Origin: Macrosoma leucophasiata
Lineage: Eukaryota > Arthropoda > Insecta > Lepidoptera > Hedylidae
Assembly (NCBI GenBank): GCA_036365455.1
Contig: JAWQUS010000001.1
Coordinates: 21,803,001-21,867,000 of the forward strand
DNA: 64,000 nt
Reading direction: 5' to 3'
A program made the translations under genes and the position numbers. The notes beneath the pieces are model-generated. The model saw nothing but the letters and a program-made list of their open reading frames with translations, was not told where the DNA came from and made no database searches. Shown one piece after another: positions 51,893 to 62,704 of the stretch (positions are counted from its first letter, which is position 1; the number at the start of each line of letters is the position of its first letter).

Positions 51893-52260
51893 GGGATCCT
51901 GGAGAAATCGAGGGAACTCTTCAAATTTCACACCACACTTAAAACGTTTTCCATATTTCTTATAATAGAAGATAACGTTCCGTGTGTTTGCTTACGGAAA
52001 GCACAATTTGATGAAGTGGACGCGGTACTGATGATGAAGACCATATATGGTATCTTCGTAATTGAAATACCTACTTTTACTGTATTAATAGTTGCTCGTT
52101 TGTTTAAATATTGTAATTATAAACTGTACCTGTACTAATTTGGACATTTTTTGTTTGTTTGAAGGGGTATACCTCACAGGTCCCATTGTTACCATGTCAA
52201 GATGTGATGACGGGATCCTGGAGAAATCGAGTGAACTACTCAAATTTCATGGCACACTTG
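51893..52260. repeat. Imperfect direct repeat of about 55 bp
   Basis: GGGATCCTGGAGAAATCGAG followed by GAACTCTTCAAATTTCACAC and CACACTT occurs at 51893-51947 and again at 52210-52257. Confidence 0.75.
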
Positions 52261-52284
52261 AAAGAATTTCGACATTATTTATAG

Positions 52285-52545
52285 GAGGTGATGATCGTTA
52301 TGATGATGGTGGTGATCACGATGGTGATGATCACGATGGAGGTGATGGTGATGGATGTGATGATGACGGAGGTGATGATGTTGGAGGTGATGATGATGGA
52401 TGTTATAATGATGGAGGTGATGACGATAGAGGTGATGACGGAGGTGATGATGGAGGTGATGATGATGGCGGGAATGATGATGGATGTGGTGATGATGTAG
52501 GTGATGATGATGGAAATGATGATGATAAAGGAGATGTTCATATTA
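52285..52545. repeat. GATGAT-type microsatellite
   Basis: About 260 bp of GATGAT, GGTGAT and GACGAT hexamers, read on the plus strand as Asp/Gly-rich and on the minus strand as Ile/Thr-rich frames; chance frames of a low-complexity tract. Confidence 0.9.
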
Positions 52546-52557
52546 CTATGCGTGTCA

Positions 52558-52672
52558 TGGTCATCATCATCATCATCTTTCATTATCAACCCCATGATCA
52601 TCTCCATCTTCATCACCACCTCTATCAACATCATCACCACCACTACCACCATCACCATCATCAACATCTCCA
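52558..52672. repeat. ATCATC-type microsatellite (inverse of the preceding one)
   Basis: CATCATCATCATC, then CACCAC/CATCAC triplets; complementary in type to the GATGAT tract 13 bp to the left, so the two can pair. Followed by CACAGCTGGACAAAGCC and AGATGTCCACAAC, a reversed LINE terminus. Confidence 0.85.
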
Positions 52673-52759
52673 GCCCAAAGATGTCCACAGCTGGACAAAG
52701 CCTTCCCGGAAGATGTCCACAACAGTGTTGTGCGTCATAAAGGAAGAGCCATAGTTCCT

Positions 52760-54040
52760 ATTGAAACAATCTATCACTACAGTAGCGGTGAGCGAGTTTT
52801 TTAAACATTACAAAACTATCTATGTTAATAGCGGGTTTTATCACTACACTTTGAATTAGCCTTTTGCTTGACTGCCTAAAAACTAGCTACTGGAGTACCT
52901 AGATACTGCAACAACACAACCTTAGTCCTATCATTAACGCGCGGGCCGCACTATTGGCTTGGCACCGACTTCAAAGCTATGAGTAGGTAGGTACGTAGCC
53001 CATATTAAGTAATTGTCTTATTATAATAAATAGGTTACGGGTTTATTCCCTTAAAATGAAATTATCTAATTGAGTTTATTTTTCGCCTTTTAGTGTTTTT
53101 TGTCTATTCAGTTTTGAATTTTTTTCTCTATCTTTTGTTATAGTGTACACGGTGCGGGCCCGACGTGGAACTTCTCCTTTAATCAAACACAGCCAGAGGA
53201 TCATATGATTATGATTATCTGTGACCCGATTTCTTTCTAATTAGGTACATAATCAAATAAATATACATAATTAATAAATTAAAAGCCGAGCTCATATCAG
53301 ATTTGAACAAAGTCGCGAATATAAACTATATCACGAACCGGTAAATCAATACCTTTTCGAAAACGAGAGTAAAATGTTATTCAATATGGGTTTAAATTTC
53401 GAGCACCGATCAAAATGAGAGCCATTCGTCAGACCACCCGTAAATCAAGGCTTCATGCACAAGGTGAGGCTCGATCGTGACTCGGTCTCACCTTCCGCGG
53501 ACCCCTCCCCCTTGTGTTTGTAAATACAATGAGGAAACATCGCTTTCTTTGCCAAATCAATTTTGTAAACCACTGCATACATGCGATATGTTGCATTTGA
53601 CCCGTTTGAGTCCAACAACACTGGGATAAAAAAGCCGGTCTAGTGCGTGTCGGGCCACGCGCAGTGTAGGGTTCCGTAGTAACAGAATGATGAAAAAAAG
53701 AAATAAATATTTTCTATGGAGTTGTTCAAAATTTTCGAGTAAAATACATTTGCCCGACTATTACTCGCAAACTGGTAAAGCCAACTTAAGTGTGATAGTT
53801 TTCCTTTTATTTCATTATATATAGTAGCTACTATTGCCGTAACGTTTGAATTTTTTTTTACAACAACCGTTTAGTTGATTCGGGTTTTTTTTAATTTTGA
53901 GCCAATTTTCGTCAAATTGGCACTTTAAAGCTTATTAAGTCACAAACCGTCAACTAAATGATATTTGCACACCTGTAACATTTTTCGCTATGCTTACGCT
54001 CATGACTGTCCCACAGCCTAAACTCGATACTGAGTACAGT
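52760..54040. other. AT-rich sequence, nothing recognised
   Basis: No supported exon; GGTCTAGTGCGTGTCGGGCC and GTAGGGTTCCGTAGTAACAG near 53640 are an old common repeat. Confidence 0.4.
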
Positions 54041-54044
54041 ATTC

Positions 54045-54282
54045 GCTAAGAAATATTGTACATCGAACTTAAGAAAGAGACAATCGGCTAGTTTCGAGTT
54101 CGTAGAGCGTTTTCTCTGTTGCACACTGCCTACGTAAGCACTAACCGTCCGGTATTGGTCAAAACTTGATCAAAATGGTCAACAAACGTCAGATAGATTG
54201 TGTTCGCAAGGGATAGCGCTCTACAGAGCCGAAATTATCCGAAGTCTCTCTCCTAAGATCGATGTACAATATATGTTGCTGC
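54045..54282. mobile_element. MITE family B, full copy
   Basis: AAGAAATATTGTACATCGAA to ATCGATGTACAATATATGTT; uninterrupted reference for the split copy at 1515-2080. Confidence 0.75.
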
Positions 54283-54489
54283 GAACTCGTTAATATTGCG
54301 TTTTTGTAAATAGTGCGTAGTAAAATTTTTTGGGATTTGTACAAGGAATCCAATACTCTTATTATTTTTTAACAAAGCAGCTCACGCACCTTACCAATAC
54401 ACTTATACACAGTTCTGCCAGACACAATAATATATCTGTTTAGTTCATAAGTTTCTCATTTTAAGTGACAAATGTATGTCTTATCTTCT

Positions 54490-54740
54490 ATCTTCTATAT
54501 ATATAAAAATCAATTATTGTTCGTTAGTCTCGCTAAAACTCGAGAACGGCTTTACTGATTTGGCTAATTTTGGTTTTAAAAGATTTTTGGAAGTCCATGG
54601 AAGGTTTAAAAGGTAAAAAAAAAATTAAGAAATTGAAGGGGAATAGTAAAAACCTCAATTTCATTTTCCCATACAAATAGTCCGTGTATATCAAACCTTT
54701 GACACGTTATTTCATTGTGAGGCAATACGAAGTTTGCAGA
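54490..54740 (-). mobile_element. RTE-like LINE 3' end
   Basis: TATATATAAAAATCAATTAT to TCATTGTGAGGCAATACGAA. An 80-bp block (54660-54735, TTTTCCCATACAAATAGTCC) recurs at 56855-56935, where it continues to the element end GCCGGGACAGCTAGT. Confidence 0.65.
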
Positions 54741-55217
54741 GTCAGTTAGTAAGAAATAAAGATTCTTTTAAACCTAACTGTACAACACTGTTGACATCCA
54801 AAACAGTAAAAACGCAACCGAAATCAGGCAGCATTAAATTAATGTACCTTCGCCAATCAGTTAAAAGGTGCCGTAAATCTGTCGTCGTCCTTTCAACAGC
54901 TGGTAACAAGAGTTAAAGATCAGAGATATCGTATCGAATTTAAAGTAAGATAATATTTACACTGGCAAACTACCGATGAATAGAGCGAGCGTCCGTGATC
55001 GATGGCTATCCGATTTCTGTATATACAATTTTTTTGGAAGTCTATTTGTTTGTTGTCTTGGTAAGCTGAGGCGTATTATGTAAACTTCAATTCAATTCAA
55101 TTCGCTTTATTTGCATAAACATGGGTATAAAGAATTGTTGTTACAAAATAAATAGTTATTTCGCCAAGTTCCACCTGTTAAGGCATGCAAAATTTGAAAA
55201 AACGTAAAAAAACGTAA

Positions 55218-55526
55218 AACGTAACTTCACGCCTGTAATCTCCGAAAGGGTAGGCAGAGGTAAATGCATCCATTCAAGCATAAATACAAACACCCACGAT
55301 TCGCCGGTTACGTTTTGGCCCATGTAACAGGTGGCAAGCCTGTTGACATCTCCGGGCATATTACCAAACTTCGAGGTATTGGGAAATTCCCAGAAAATCG
55401 AAAAATCCCAATAGAACCATAGAGAACAAAGGACTTACCATTACCTCTGAGAACCCACGACTAGGGAATCGAACCCAGGACCTCAGCGTAGTAGTAGTGA
55501 CCTGCTACTACTAGGCTACCGAGGCG
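55218..55526 (-). mobile_element. SINE S1, full copy
   Basis: CGTAACTTCACGCCTGTAAT to CTACTACTAGGCTACCGAGG; box B GGTTCGATTCC on the minus strand. Confidence 0.8.
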
Positions 55527-55550
55527 CATTATGTAACTGTTGACATCAGT

Positions 55551-55842
55551 TACTGGTGGTAGAAATCCAGTGTAGGAGTTCGAGGGCGTAGGCACCACCG
55601 CATTACCTAATTTATCTGCCGCTAAATGGTTGTGCTCAGCACTATCGTGTTCCGAGTAGATGGTAATGTATGGCCCCGTAATAACTATTATAGAGACACA
55701 ATATCTAAGGTCTTAGGGGTGGCAACGCATCTGCATATTGACCTCTGGTCTTTCTGTGGGTGTCTAAAGGCTGCAGTTATCACTTAACATCAATGTGAAC
55801 TGCATGCTTGTTTGCCACCTTTGTAACATTAAAAAAAAAAAA
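55551..55842 (+). mobile_element. Family A repeat, full copy
   Basis: ACTGGTGGTAGAAATCCAGT to TTTGCCACCTTTGTAACATT and poly(A). Confidence 0.8.
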
Positions 55843-56174
55843 CAGTTTCATGAGCACTTTGCAGTGCAGTGCTTTTTTCCTCAAATTACTGATAATATCT
55901 AGTTAGTACGTCCAAGCAGTAATATCTGTTCTGAATTGGCCCTTAAGCATATTAGGCAATTGCTAAGGGCATCACATCCGTGGAGGGCACCGAAGATAGA
56001 TAATATGCTCATACTGATCATGCGCCATTTAGTATACCAGATGTGCCCGCGACTTCGTCCGCGTGAAAATTTATGATTCTTCAGTATCTACCCGGACGAA
56101 GCCGTGGGCGAAACTAGTTTTAAAGTACCTTAAGTTACTGCTTATTACATAAGCTAAAACACAATTTTCACATT

Positions 56175-56378
56175 TTGGGCGCCTCTCATAGTCTAAACCT
56201 CCGTTCATCGGAATCTCTTACTCTTCATGTTCCTTCCCACAGTACTGAATTTATTGCCAACTCTTTCACAGTTTCGGCAATAAAACTCTGGAATTCGCTT
56301 CCCGTGGACATTAGAATGGCTTCCAGTAAATTTACTTTTAAAAGGAAGCTCCGTGACCACTACCTGAGGATGTTTTGA
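56175..56378 (+). pseudogene. LINE polyprotein C-terminal tail
   Basis: ANSFTVSAIKLWNSLPVDIR, then SSKFTFKRKLRDHYL and stop: the classic last 40 residues of many jockey/CR1-type LINE polyproteins. A 3' UTR follows to about 56815 and ends in TTTAAATAAATAAATAA. No domain upstream. Confidence 0.7.
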
Positions 56379-56504
56379 GTAGATATCTACCTACTTTTAT
56401 TGCACTTTCGATTTCGTTATTCTCATATCAAATTGCGATTCTTTTAAGGTCTAAGTATTATAATATGTAACATTCTTATTTCAATGTATGTATATTTATT
56501 ATTA

Positions 56505-56602
56505 TTTATGTATTATATATATATTTATTATATATATACATATATATATATATACATATATATATATGTAGTATATATATATGTATGTATGTATTTAATA
56601 AG
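56505..56602. repeat. (TA)n microsatellite within a LINE 3' UTR
   Basis: Runs of TATATATA broken by CAT and GTA, ending (TATG)n. Confidence 0.85.
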
Positions 56603-56699
56603 TAAGTTTATTATCGATATTTTACTATTTGCTTATTAAATCATATAATATGTCATTATGACTAGTAAATCTTTTAGTTTATAACTTTATTCTCAATGC

Positions 56700-56820
56700 A
56701 CCAACATATTTTTTCTTTCTCAACACAACCCCAAGGTTGACTGGTCGAGAATGCTTCATAGCATTAAGTCCGCCTCATGTACTTGTAAGTGCAAGAAAGT
56801 TTAAATAAATAAATAAATAA
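56700..56820 (+). mobile_element. LINE 3' terminus
   Basis: CACAACCCCAAGGTTGACTG, ATAGCATTAAGTCCGCC, (AAAT)n tail; a second 3' terminus of this type is at 58875-58950. Confidence 0.6.
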
Positions 56821-56849
56821 GCTATCTGCCAGTGAAAGTCCCGTCTCAT

Positions 56850-56945
56850 TTCATTTTCCCATACAAATAGTCCATATATATCAAACCTTTGACACATTAT
56901 TTCATTGTGAGGCAATACGAAGTTTGCCGGGACAGCTAGTATTAG
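56850..56945 (-). mobile_element. RTE-like LINE fragment
   Basis: TTTTCCCATACAAATAGTCC to GCCGGGACAGCTAGTATTAG; the same block as at 54660-54735. Confidence 0.65.
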
Positions 56946-57159
56946 ATAAATATGTTAAATACTTAATTCATTGGTGAATTGTTATACCTCTGTAAAATAA
57001 CAATTCATTTATTGTTGTTATTACTTACCATCATCAATCATTTGAACAACTTAACATTTTGAAATACATGACACACTTCATAACGTACACGACCCTTATC
57101 AGATTAATTTAATTAAAAACATAATTGATTAATGAAATAACTTTTCTCTTTATTGGAAT

Positions 57160-57568
57160 GAAATTTAAATGTCAAAATGCACATGCGTTGCCACCTCTGA
57201 GAACTTAGTAGATAAAAAAAAACGCTTACACTCACAGCTCCACACTAGATATAAAACTGTGTCGTGGGTGCCGTTGTACACACACAACACATACACAAAC
57301 ACCCAGACCCGAAACAAATATCTGTGGGCCATACAAAAATTTGTCCCGGTGTGGGGATCGAACCCGCGACCCTTCGTATCAGACGGTCGTCTCACACCGC
57401 TGGACTAACCGGGTCGTTAGTTATGTCTCTGTGATAGTTATTACGGGGCCATACATCTGCATATTGACCTTATAACTGGAACACGATAGTGCTCAACACT
57501 ACCATTCGGCGGCAGATAGATTTAGTAATGCGGTGGTGCCTACGCACTAGGACTCTACCACCAGTGAT
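57160..57568 (-). mobile_element. Family A repeat split by SINE S2
   Basis: Pieces 57160-57204 (GTCAAAATGCACATGCG) and 57417-57568 (TTATGTCTCTGTGATAGTTA to CTCTACCACCAGTGATAA) are collinear with family A. Confidence 0.7.
57205..57416 (-). mobile_element. tRNA-derived SINE family S2
   Basis: On the minus strand: ACGACCCGGTTAGTCCAGCG (box A-like GTTAGTCCAGCGG), GCGGGTTCGATCCCCACACC (box B), then TGTTTCGGGTCTGGGTGT and an A-rich 3' end. Confidence 0.8.
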
Positions 57569-57886
57569 AAATGTCACGCACAACTTATATTTGGGTATGA
57601 TCTTTAATAATATACTTCTAAAAGAATGTGGCATTTAGAACTCAATAATAATTGTAATTCTAATTCAATGCAAATTTCAATAAATTAGTGAATATTTGTA
57701 TGTTTTGTTATTATCTTTTTGGTGGATATCTCCCACGCACTACCCATTAGAATAAGCAATATCCTGGATAGATTTCTCAAAACAATGCAAGTTAATAAAA
57801 AAAAAAACCATACATAATTTGAGTGACTGATTCAGTACTTACTGCTTCACCTTGAGGGTTTTCAAGTTCGATTTTTGGATCAGTTC

Positions 57887-57972
57887 GGTTGCACCAAAAT
57901 ATTTGTTAAAGTTACGGTGTTTGTCAAATGTAACAATTGACTTTAACAGTTACTGAAGAGTGCGTTGCACCA
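57887..57972. mobile_element. MITE family E-like remnant
   Basis: GGTTGCACCAAAATATTTGT at the left and inverted GTGCGTTGCACC at the right. Confidence 0.5.
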
Positions 57973-58420
57973 GTGTATTTTTGACATTGATAAAGTTGCC
58001 AGGGTGGACATATTCCCTTATCATCTGACAGATAATTTTGAGGTTAACTTTAACATTATTGCGCAGCTCGGCCGATTAAAGTTAAATGTATGACGTCATT
58101 TAACGATTTTCAAATGGTGCAACTTATTATTTTAATTAACTTAAATGGTACTTTGACAAATTTATGAAAGTTAAAATAAGATAATATAACCTAGCTTTTG
58201 TAGTATTATACATGTGGGGTGGAGTCTGAATAATAAGGCAGTTTTGTACCAAAATACAGCTTAATTTATTCTTCGTTAATTAACACAATAATTTGCGTGC
58301 ACTCACAATGGTGTCGTCTTTAAAAGAGAATCAATCCCTACTTCCTCATTCGGTCATCCCTTTCACATTCACCTTACGTTCCAAATCCGAATCATGCGCT
58401 CCGTTCATACTTCAACATTT

Positions 58421-58738
58421 ACGTAACTTCACGCCTGTAATCCCCGAAGGGGTAGGCAGAGGTAAATGCATGCATTCAAGCATACATGCAAACACCCACG
58501 ATTCGCCAGTTACGTTTTGGCCCATGTAACAGGTGGCGAGCCTGTTGACATCTCCGGGCACATTACCAAACTTTGAGGTACCTACTGGGAAATTTCCAGA
58601 AAATGGAAAAATCCCAATAGAACCAGAGATAAAGGACTTAACACCATTATCTCTGATAACCCCCTACCCGGGAATCGAACCCAAGACCTCAGAGTAGTAG
58701 TAGTGGCCTGCTACCACTAGGCTACCGAGGCAGTCTAA
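58421..58738 (-). mobile_element. SINE S1 with 12-bp target duplication
   Basis: Full 318-bp copy; ACTTCAACATTT at 58409-58420 and 58739-58750 flanks it exactly, defining both ends of the family (ACGTAACTTCACGCC ... GAGGCAGTCTAA). Confidence 0.88.
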
Positions 58739-58826
58739 ACTTCAACATTTAAATAAAATAATTACCTACTATAATCTATTATTTTTTTTAATTTGAATCC
58801 TACATACATATTCCATATCTCGGACA

Positions 58827-58870
58827 CTCATAGAAATCTAAATATCTTGTTATAAGGAGATTTCTATGAG
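58827..58870. repeat. Perfect hairpin, 13-bp arms
   Basis: CTCATAGAAATCT, 18-nt loop, AGATTTCTATGAG. It lies at the start of a LINE 3' terminus. Confidence 0.8.
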
Positions 58871-58874
58871 TTTT

Positions 58875-58950
58875 CAGCACAACTCCAAGGTTCATTGGTT
58901 AATAACGCCTTAGTGCCTTTTTTGTGGTCAAAACTAAATAAATAACTAAA
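58875..58950 (+). mobile_element. LINE 3' terminus
   Basis: CAGCACAACTCCAAGGTTCA, ACGCCTTAGTGCC, AAATAAATAACTAAA; related to 56700-56820. Confidence 0.55.
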
Positions 58951-59311
58951 ATTGTCAAAGCATCTCAACTAAAAAAAATGTTACTTACGTATAAAAGAGT
59001 AAAACGCGAAACATCGTCTATAACTTAGCGTCAAATTTCAAAGAATCAAAGTCTACTTACTGTCCGTGTTTAGAAGACATATAAATCAATATAACAACAG
59101 GAACTCAACAATCACTAAACAGCAAATTAAGCTGTGCGTGACATTTTAATTTGATGGTGCGAAACACTTTGCGAAGAGTTAAAGAATGATGTCAAAATAT
59201 TAATATCATCGTAACAGACTAAAGGTCTCATAAAGATATTGCCACACATAATAATATAACGGTCATAAGTTTTCATAAAAAAGGATGTTTTTAATGTTAT
59301 AAATGTATTAA

Positions 59312-59499
59312 ACTGCCTCAGTAGCGTAGTGGTAGCAGGCCACTACTATTACGCTGGAGATCCTGGGTTCGATTCCCGGGTCGGGGACTATCAGAGATAA
59401 CGGTTTAAAATCCTTTATCTCAGCTTCTATTGGGATTTTTCCATTTTCTGGAAGTTTCCCAGTACCCCGGAGTTTACGTTACAGGCGTGAAGTTACGTT
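59312..59499 (+). mobile_element. SINE S1 with internal deletion
   Basis: tRNA-like head ACTGCCTCAGTAGCGTAGTG with intact box B GGTTCGATTCC; jumps from CCCCGGAGTTT directly to ACGTTACAGGCGTGAAGTTA, losing about 120 bp of body. Confidence 0.8.
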
Positions 59500-59924
59500 T
59501 TGTAAATTAAAATATACAAGTAATCTCATGCCACCCCTAAAACGTAAATTGTTTTGCTTCTGTGCCAAAATGCAAGTGCGTGATGTAACCTTTAAGCATC
59601 TTTTAAGGATAGCTTACTATGTCCGTTATGATCTAAAAATAATTAAACTTACAATGCGATAATTACACCAAAACAGTATTAATGCACATTATTTTTTAAA
59701 TTTTATCTTTTAGCCCCTTATCTAATGGTGATAAATCAATATATTGTTTATAATACAAAATCAGCGTCAGCAATATCACCATACTGTCTTCATTTTATTC
59801 TATTCTGTTTATTTGTCAGATTTTTTGGATCATCTTAAATATAATAAGAATGTTTGTAAGAAATATTGATTGTCTGTAAAGTTTGTTTACAGACGATAAT
59901 TTGAGGTAATAACGTCAAAAGAAA

Positions 59925-60244
59925 ACGTAACATCACGCCTGTAATCCTCGAAGGGGTAGGCAGAGGTAAATGCATGAATTCAATCATACATGCAAACACC
60001 CACGATTCGCCGGTTACGTTTTGGCCCATGTAACCTAGGAGCCTATTGACATTTCCGGGCACATTACCAAACTTCGAGGTACTGGGAAAATTCCATAAAA
60101 TTAAAAAATCCCAATAAAACCAAAGCTAAAGAAGTTACACGAGAGTTTTTACAGATAAAGCTCTAATATCCCCGGACCCGGGTATCGAACCCAGGACCCC
60201 AGCGTAGTAGTAGTGGCCTGCTACCACTAAGCTACTGAGGCAGT
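59925..60244 (-). mobile_element. SINE S1, full copy
   Basis: ACGTAACATCACGCCTGTAA to CACTAAGCTACTGAGGCAGT; slightly diverged (TATCGAACC in box B). Confidence 0.8.
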
Positions 60245-60610
60245 TAATGTAGATAGATATGTTGGCACCACAGAAATATAATAACAAGATTTCAAATTTC
60301 TTGCTTCTGTGCAAAATCTAGAATAATGAATTGCGCTTAAGCTCTGACTAATCGCAGTATATTATCTGGAAGTACCTTAATATATCGTTTTATGATGCTC
60401 ATAAACATGATTACAACGGGCGTAATAAAAGCATTAAAGTGTACTAATTATGAAAAACCATTCTAATATTATTCCTTTTCTAATATTGCCGTTTAATGTT
60501 CGGCGATGATTATTAAAAAAGGAGAACCCGTTAACACATTCACAAACCAATCCCTTAATCGAAAAATAGTAAAAATAATAATAATAGAAAATGTAAAACC
60601 AATACATATT
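60245..60610. other. AT-rich sequence, nothing recognised
   Basis: No shared repeat or supported exon. Confidence 0.4.
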
Positions 60611-60655
60611 AGTGATGATCTAAGGCGCTACAGCCCAGGGTGGGCCTTGGCCTGG

Positions 60656-60807
60656 TTAAGAATTTTCTTCTAGTCCGTCTAGCCATCTAAGTTTAGGTCT
60701 GCCTCGGTTTCTTCGCCCGCCCGGTTTACCAGTCAGTAGACGTTTGGGTGTTCTGGATTCATCCATCCTCTTCACATGTCCTGCCCATCGTAGGCGTCCA
60801 ATTTTAA
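60656..60807 (-). pseudogene. LINE polyprotein C-terminal fragment
   Basis: Minus-strand frame KIGRLRWAGHVKRMDESRTP, KRLLTGKPGGRRNRGRPKLR, WLDGLEENS and stop; the LRWAGHVxRM plus GRRxRGRPxxRWxD block is the conserved end of a common LINE group. About 50 codons. Confidence 0.75.
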
Positions 60808-61093
60808 TAATATACTTACTATATAATATAATATACTAAAAATACATATTAGTACTTACAGTTTTAAGCAGTATGATGTTAAAGAAGAAGATAGTGTTAT
60901 CAAACCAATATTTTTCAAGGTCTATGCCTTGCCTATGTCATCACTTAAGCGAGAAATAATAACATCCCCAGGATTATCGATCCAGGATTCACTACACAGG
61001 TACACCTTCGCCTGGCGACGGATCTATAGCAGGTTCAGAATAAGAAAGATGAGGAACAGGTTCATCTGCTAGTGTTCTAGAGGGCGGGTTCCA

Positions 61094-61219
61094 TGAGACA
61101 CAAACACCCAGACCCGAAACAAATATCTGTAGGCCACACAAATATTTGTCCTGATGCGGGGATCGAACTTGCAACCCTTCGAATCAAACGGTCTTACACC
61201 GCTGGACTAACCGGGTCGT
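61094..61219 (-). mobile_element. SINE family S2
   Basis: Minus strand: ACGACCCGGTTAGTCCAGCG, GCAAGTTCGATCCCCGCATC, TGTTTCGGGTCTGGGTGTT. Shorter than the copy at 57205. Confidence 0.75.
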
Positions 61220-61224
61220 GAAAT

Positions 61225-61755
61225 ATTACATACATATATTTCTTGATTTGAATCCTTTCTGATCTGCTTAGCAAATTTATCAAAATTTTAATATGTTGGG
61301 CACCGCGACGAGAACAATATACGTAAGTGTATCACAAACAAAAAGTTTGGGAACCTCCACCATAAACAATAATATACTGAGTACAATAAAGGCACAATAA
61401 AGTTCACTTCATTATACACAAATCAGATGTGACAAGCGGATCGAGGAAGGTAATTATGAGCCCTTCTGAAATTACGATTTCGCGCAGCACGAGGCGGTGT
61501 AAATAAATGCTTAATATAAACCTTTTGAAGGCAACTCGATAAATTCAGACATTGTCGTTGAGAAGATCAATGGATCGCCGGTAGTCGGTGATTCTTAAAT
61601 GTTCAATATTGAATTTCCTCGCGAACTGGCATTTTTAATATTAATGGATGTATATAATAAAACTATAGCTCGCCCAAACTACGAAGGTTACGATAAGTGT
61701 AAAGCTGTGTATCCATAATTTTATCGATGTGATTAAAAGCAGATATACAGTAGGT
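61225..61755. other. Sequence without recognised features
   Basis: No supported exon or repeat shared within the window. Confidence 0.4.
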
Positions 61756-61757
61756 AT

Positions 61758-61912
61758 CCAACAAGAAATATTGCACACCAACCTTAGTAAGGGGTCTTCG
61801 GTTTATTTCGAGTTTGTAGAGCATTATCTCTTTCGCACCTTACGTATGTGATGTTTGTCGACCTTTTGATCAAGTTTTGACCAATACCGGAGTATCAGTG
61901 ATTACGTAGGTA
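61758..61912. mobile_element. MITE family B, left half
   Basis: CAACAAGAAATATTGCACAC to CCAATACCGGAGTATCAG; the right half is missing. Confidence 0.65.
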
Positions 61913-62264
61913 CAACCATTAGGTACAACTATGTTGGAATGTTATGAATATCGAAATGTGCGTGTGCGCACCGGGAATCATTTGACAATTTACTAAACTT
62001 TAAATAGGCTAGGTTGCACCAAGTTATTTGTTTATTATTTTTATATATAAAACAGTTCTTAATGCCACTGTTTTTTTATTATGCTAATACTTTGCAATCT
62101 ATTTTGAAGGTAAATTAATGTTGCAACCTATAGACATCTACGCAAAAGCTGGAGGTCAACATGCAAACGCATTGCCACTATTAGATAATATGTTGCTGCT
62201 TATGGTATCAAACTTCGACATTGCAGAGCATCCGCGCATGCAGCAGGTATGGACGAACAAGTGA

Positions 62265-62420
62265 AAGAAAGAAAGAAACTTTTATTCGGCGTAGGGCCCA
62301 AGACACAACAGAACATTGTCAAAAAATAATAATAAAAAAAATACATATAATGCACAGAGACCAAAAAAAACATACAAAGATTTTTAAAAAATGCTAGAAA
62401 AAATAAGTTAATTTAGTAAT
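62265..62420 (-). mobile_element. LINE 3' untranslated end
   Basis: (GAAA)n, then CTTTTATTCGGCGTAGGGCC and A-rich sequence; the layout matches a reversed LINE terminus. Confidence 0.4.
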
Positions 62421-62704
62421 AAGTATTTGTATCACACGGCCGCACGAAAAAGCACGAAATGCAGCTTTAATACCTATATTATACCTCATTTCTTGTGAAC
62501 AAACATGTCAATGTAAATTATTACTAAATCTTGTCCATATATGATCATACTATAAATGTTCTTAGAAGATATCGATAAGAAATGTCAAACATAATAATGT
62601 CTAAATCAAATGACAGCTAATAAATTTACTAGACTATCGCTAGGAAGCTAGAGCCAAGCGATCATGATGTTGCTATTTGTCAACACGGATAAGAATTATA
62701 TTGT

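Noticed and set aside
52092..52754. 220-codon Asp/Gly-rich frame at the GATGAT tract
   Set aside because: Low-complexity translation of a microsatellite; complementary frames are equally open.
59312..59400. tRNA gene with intact box B
   Set aside because: Same head as six other SINE S1 copies followed by the SINE body; no tRNA fold with proper anticodon arm.
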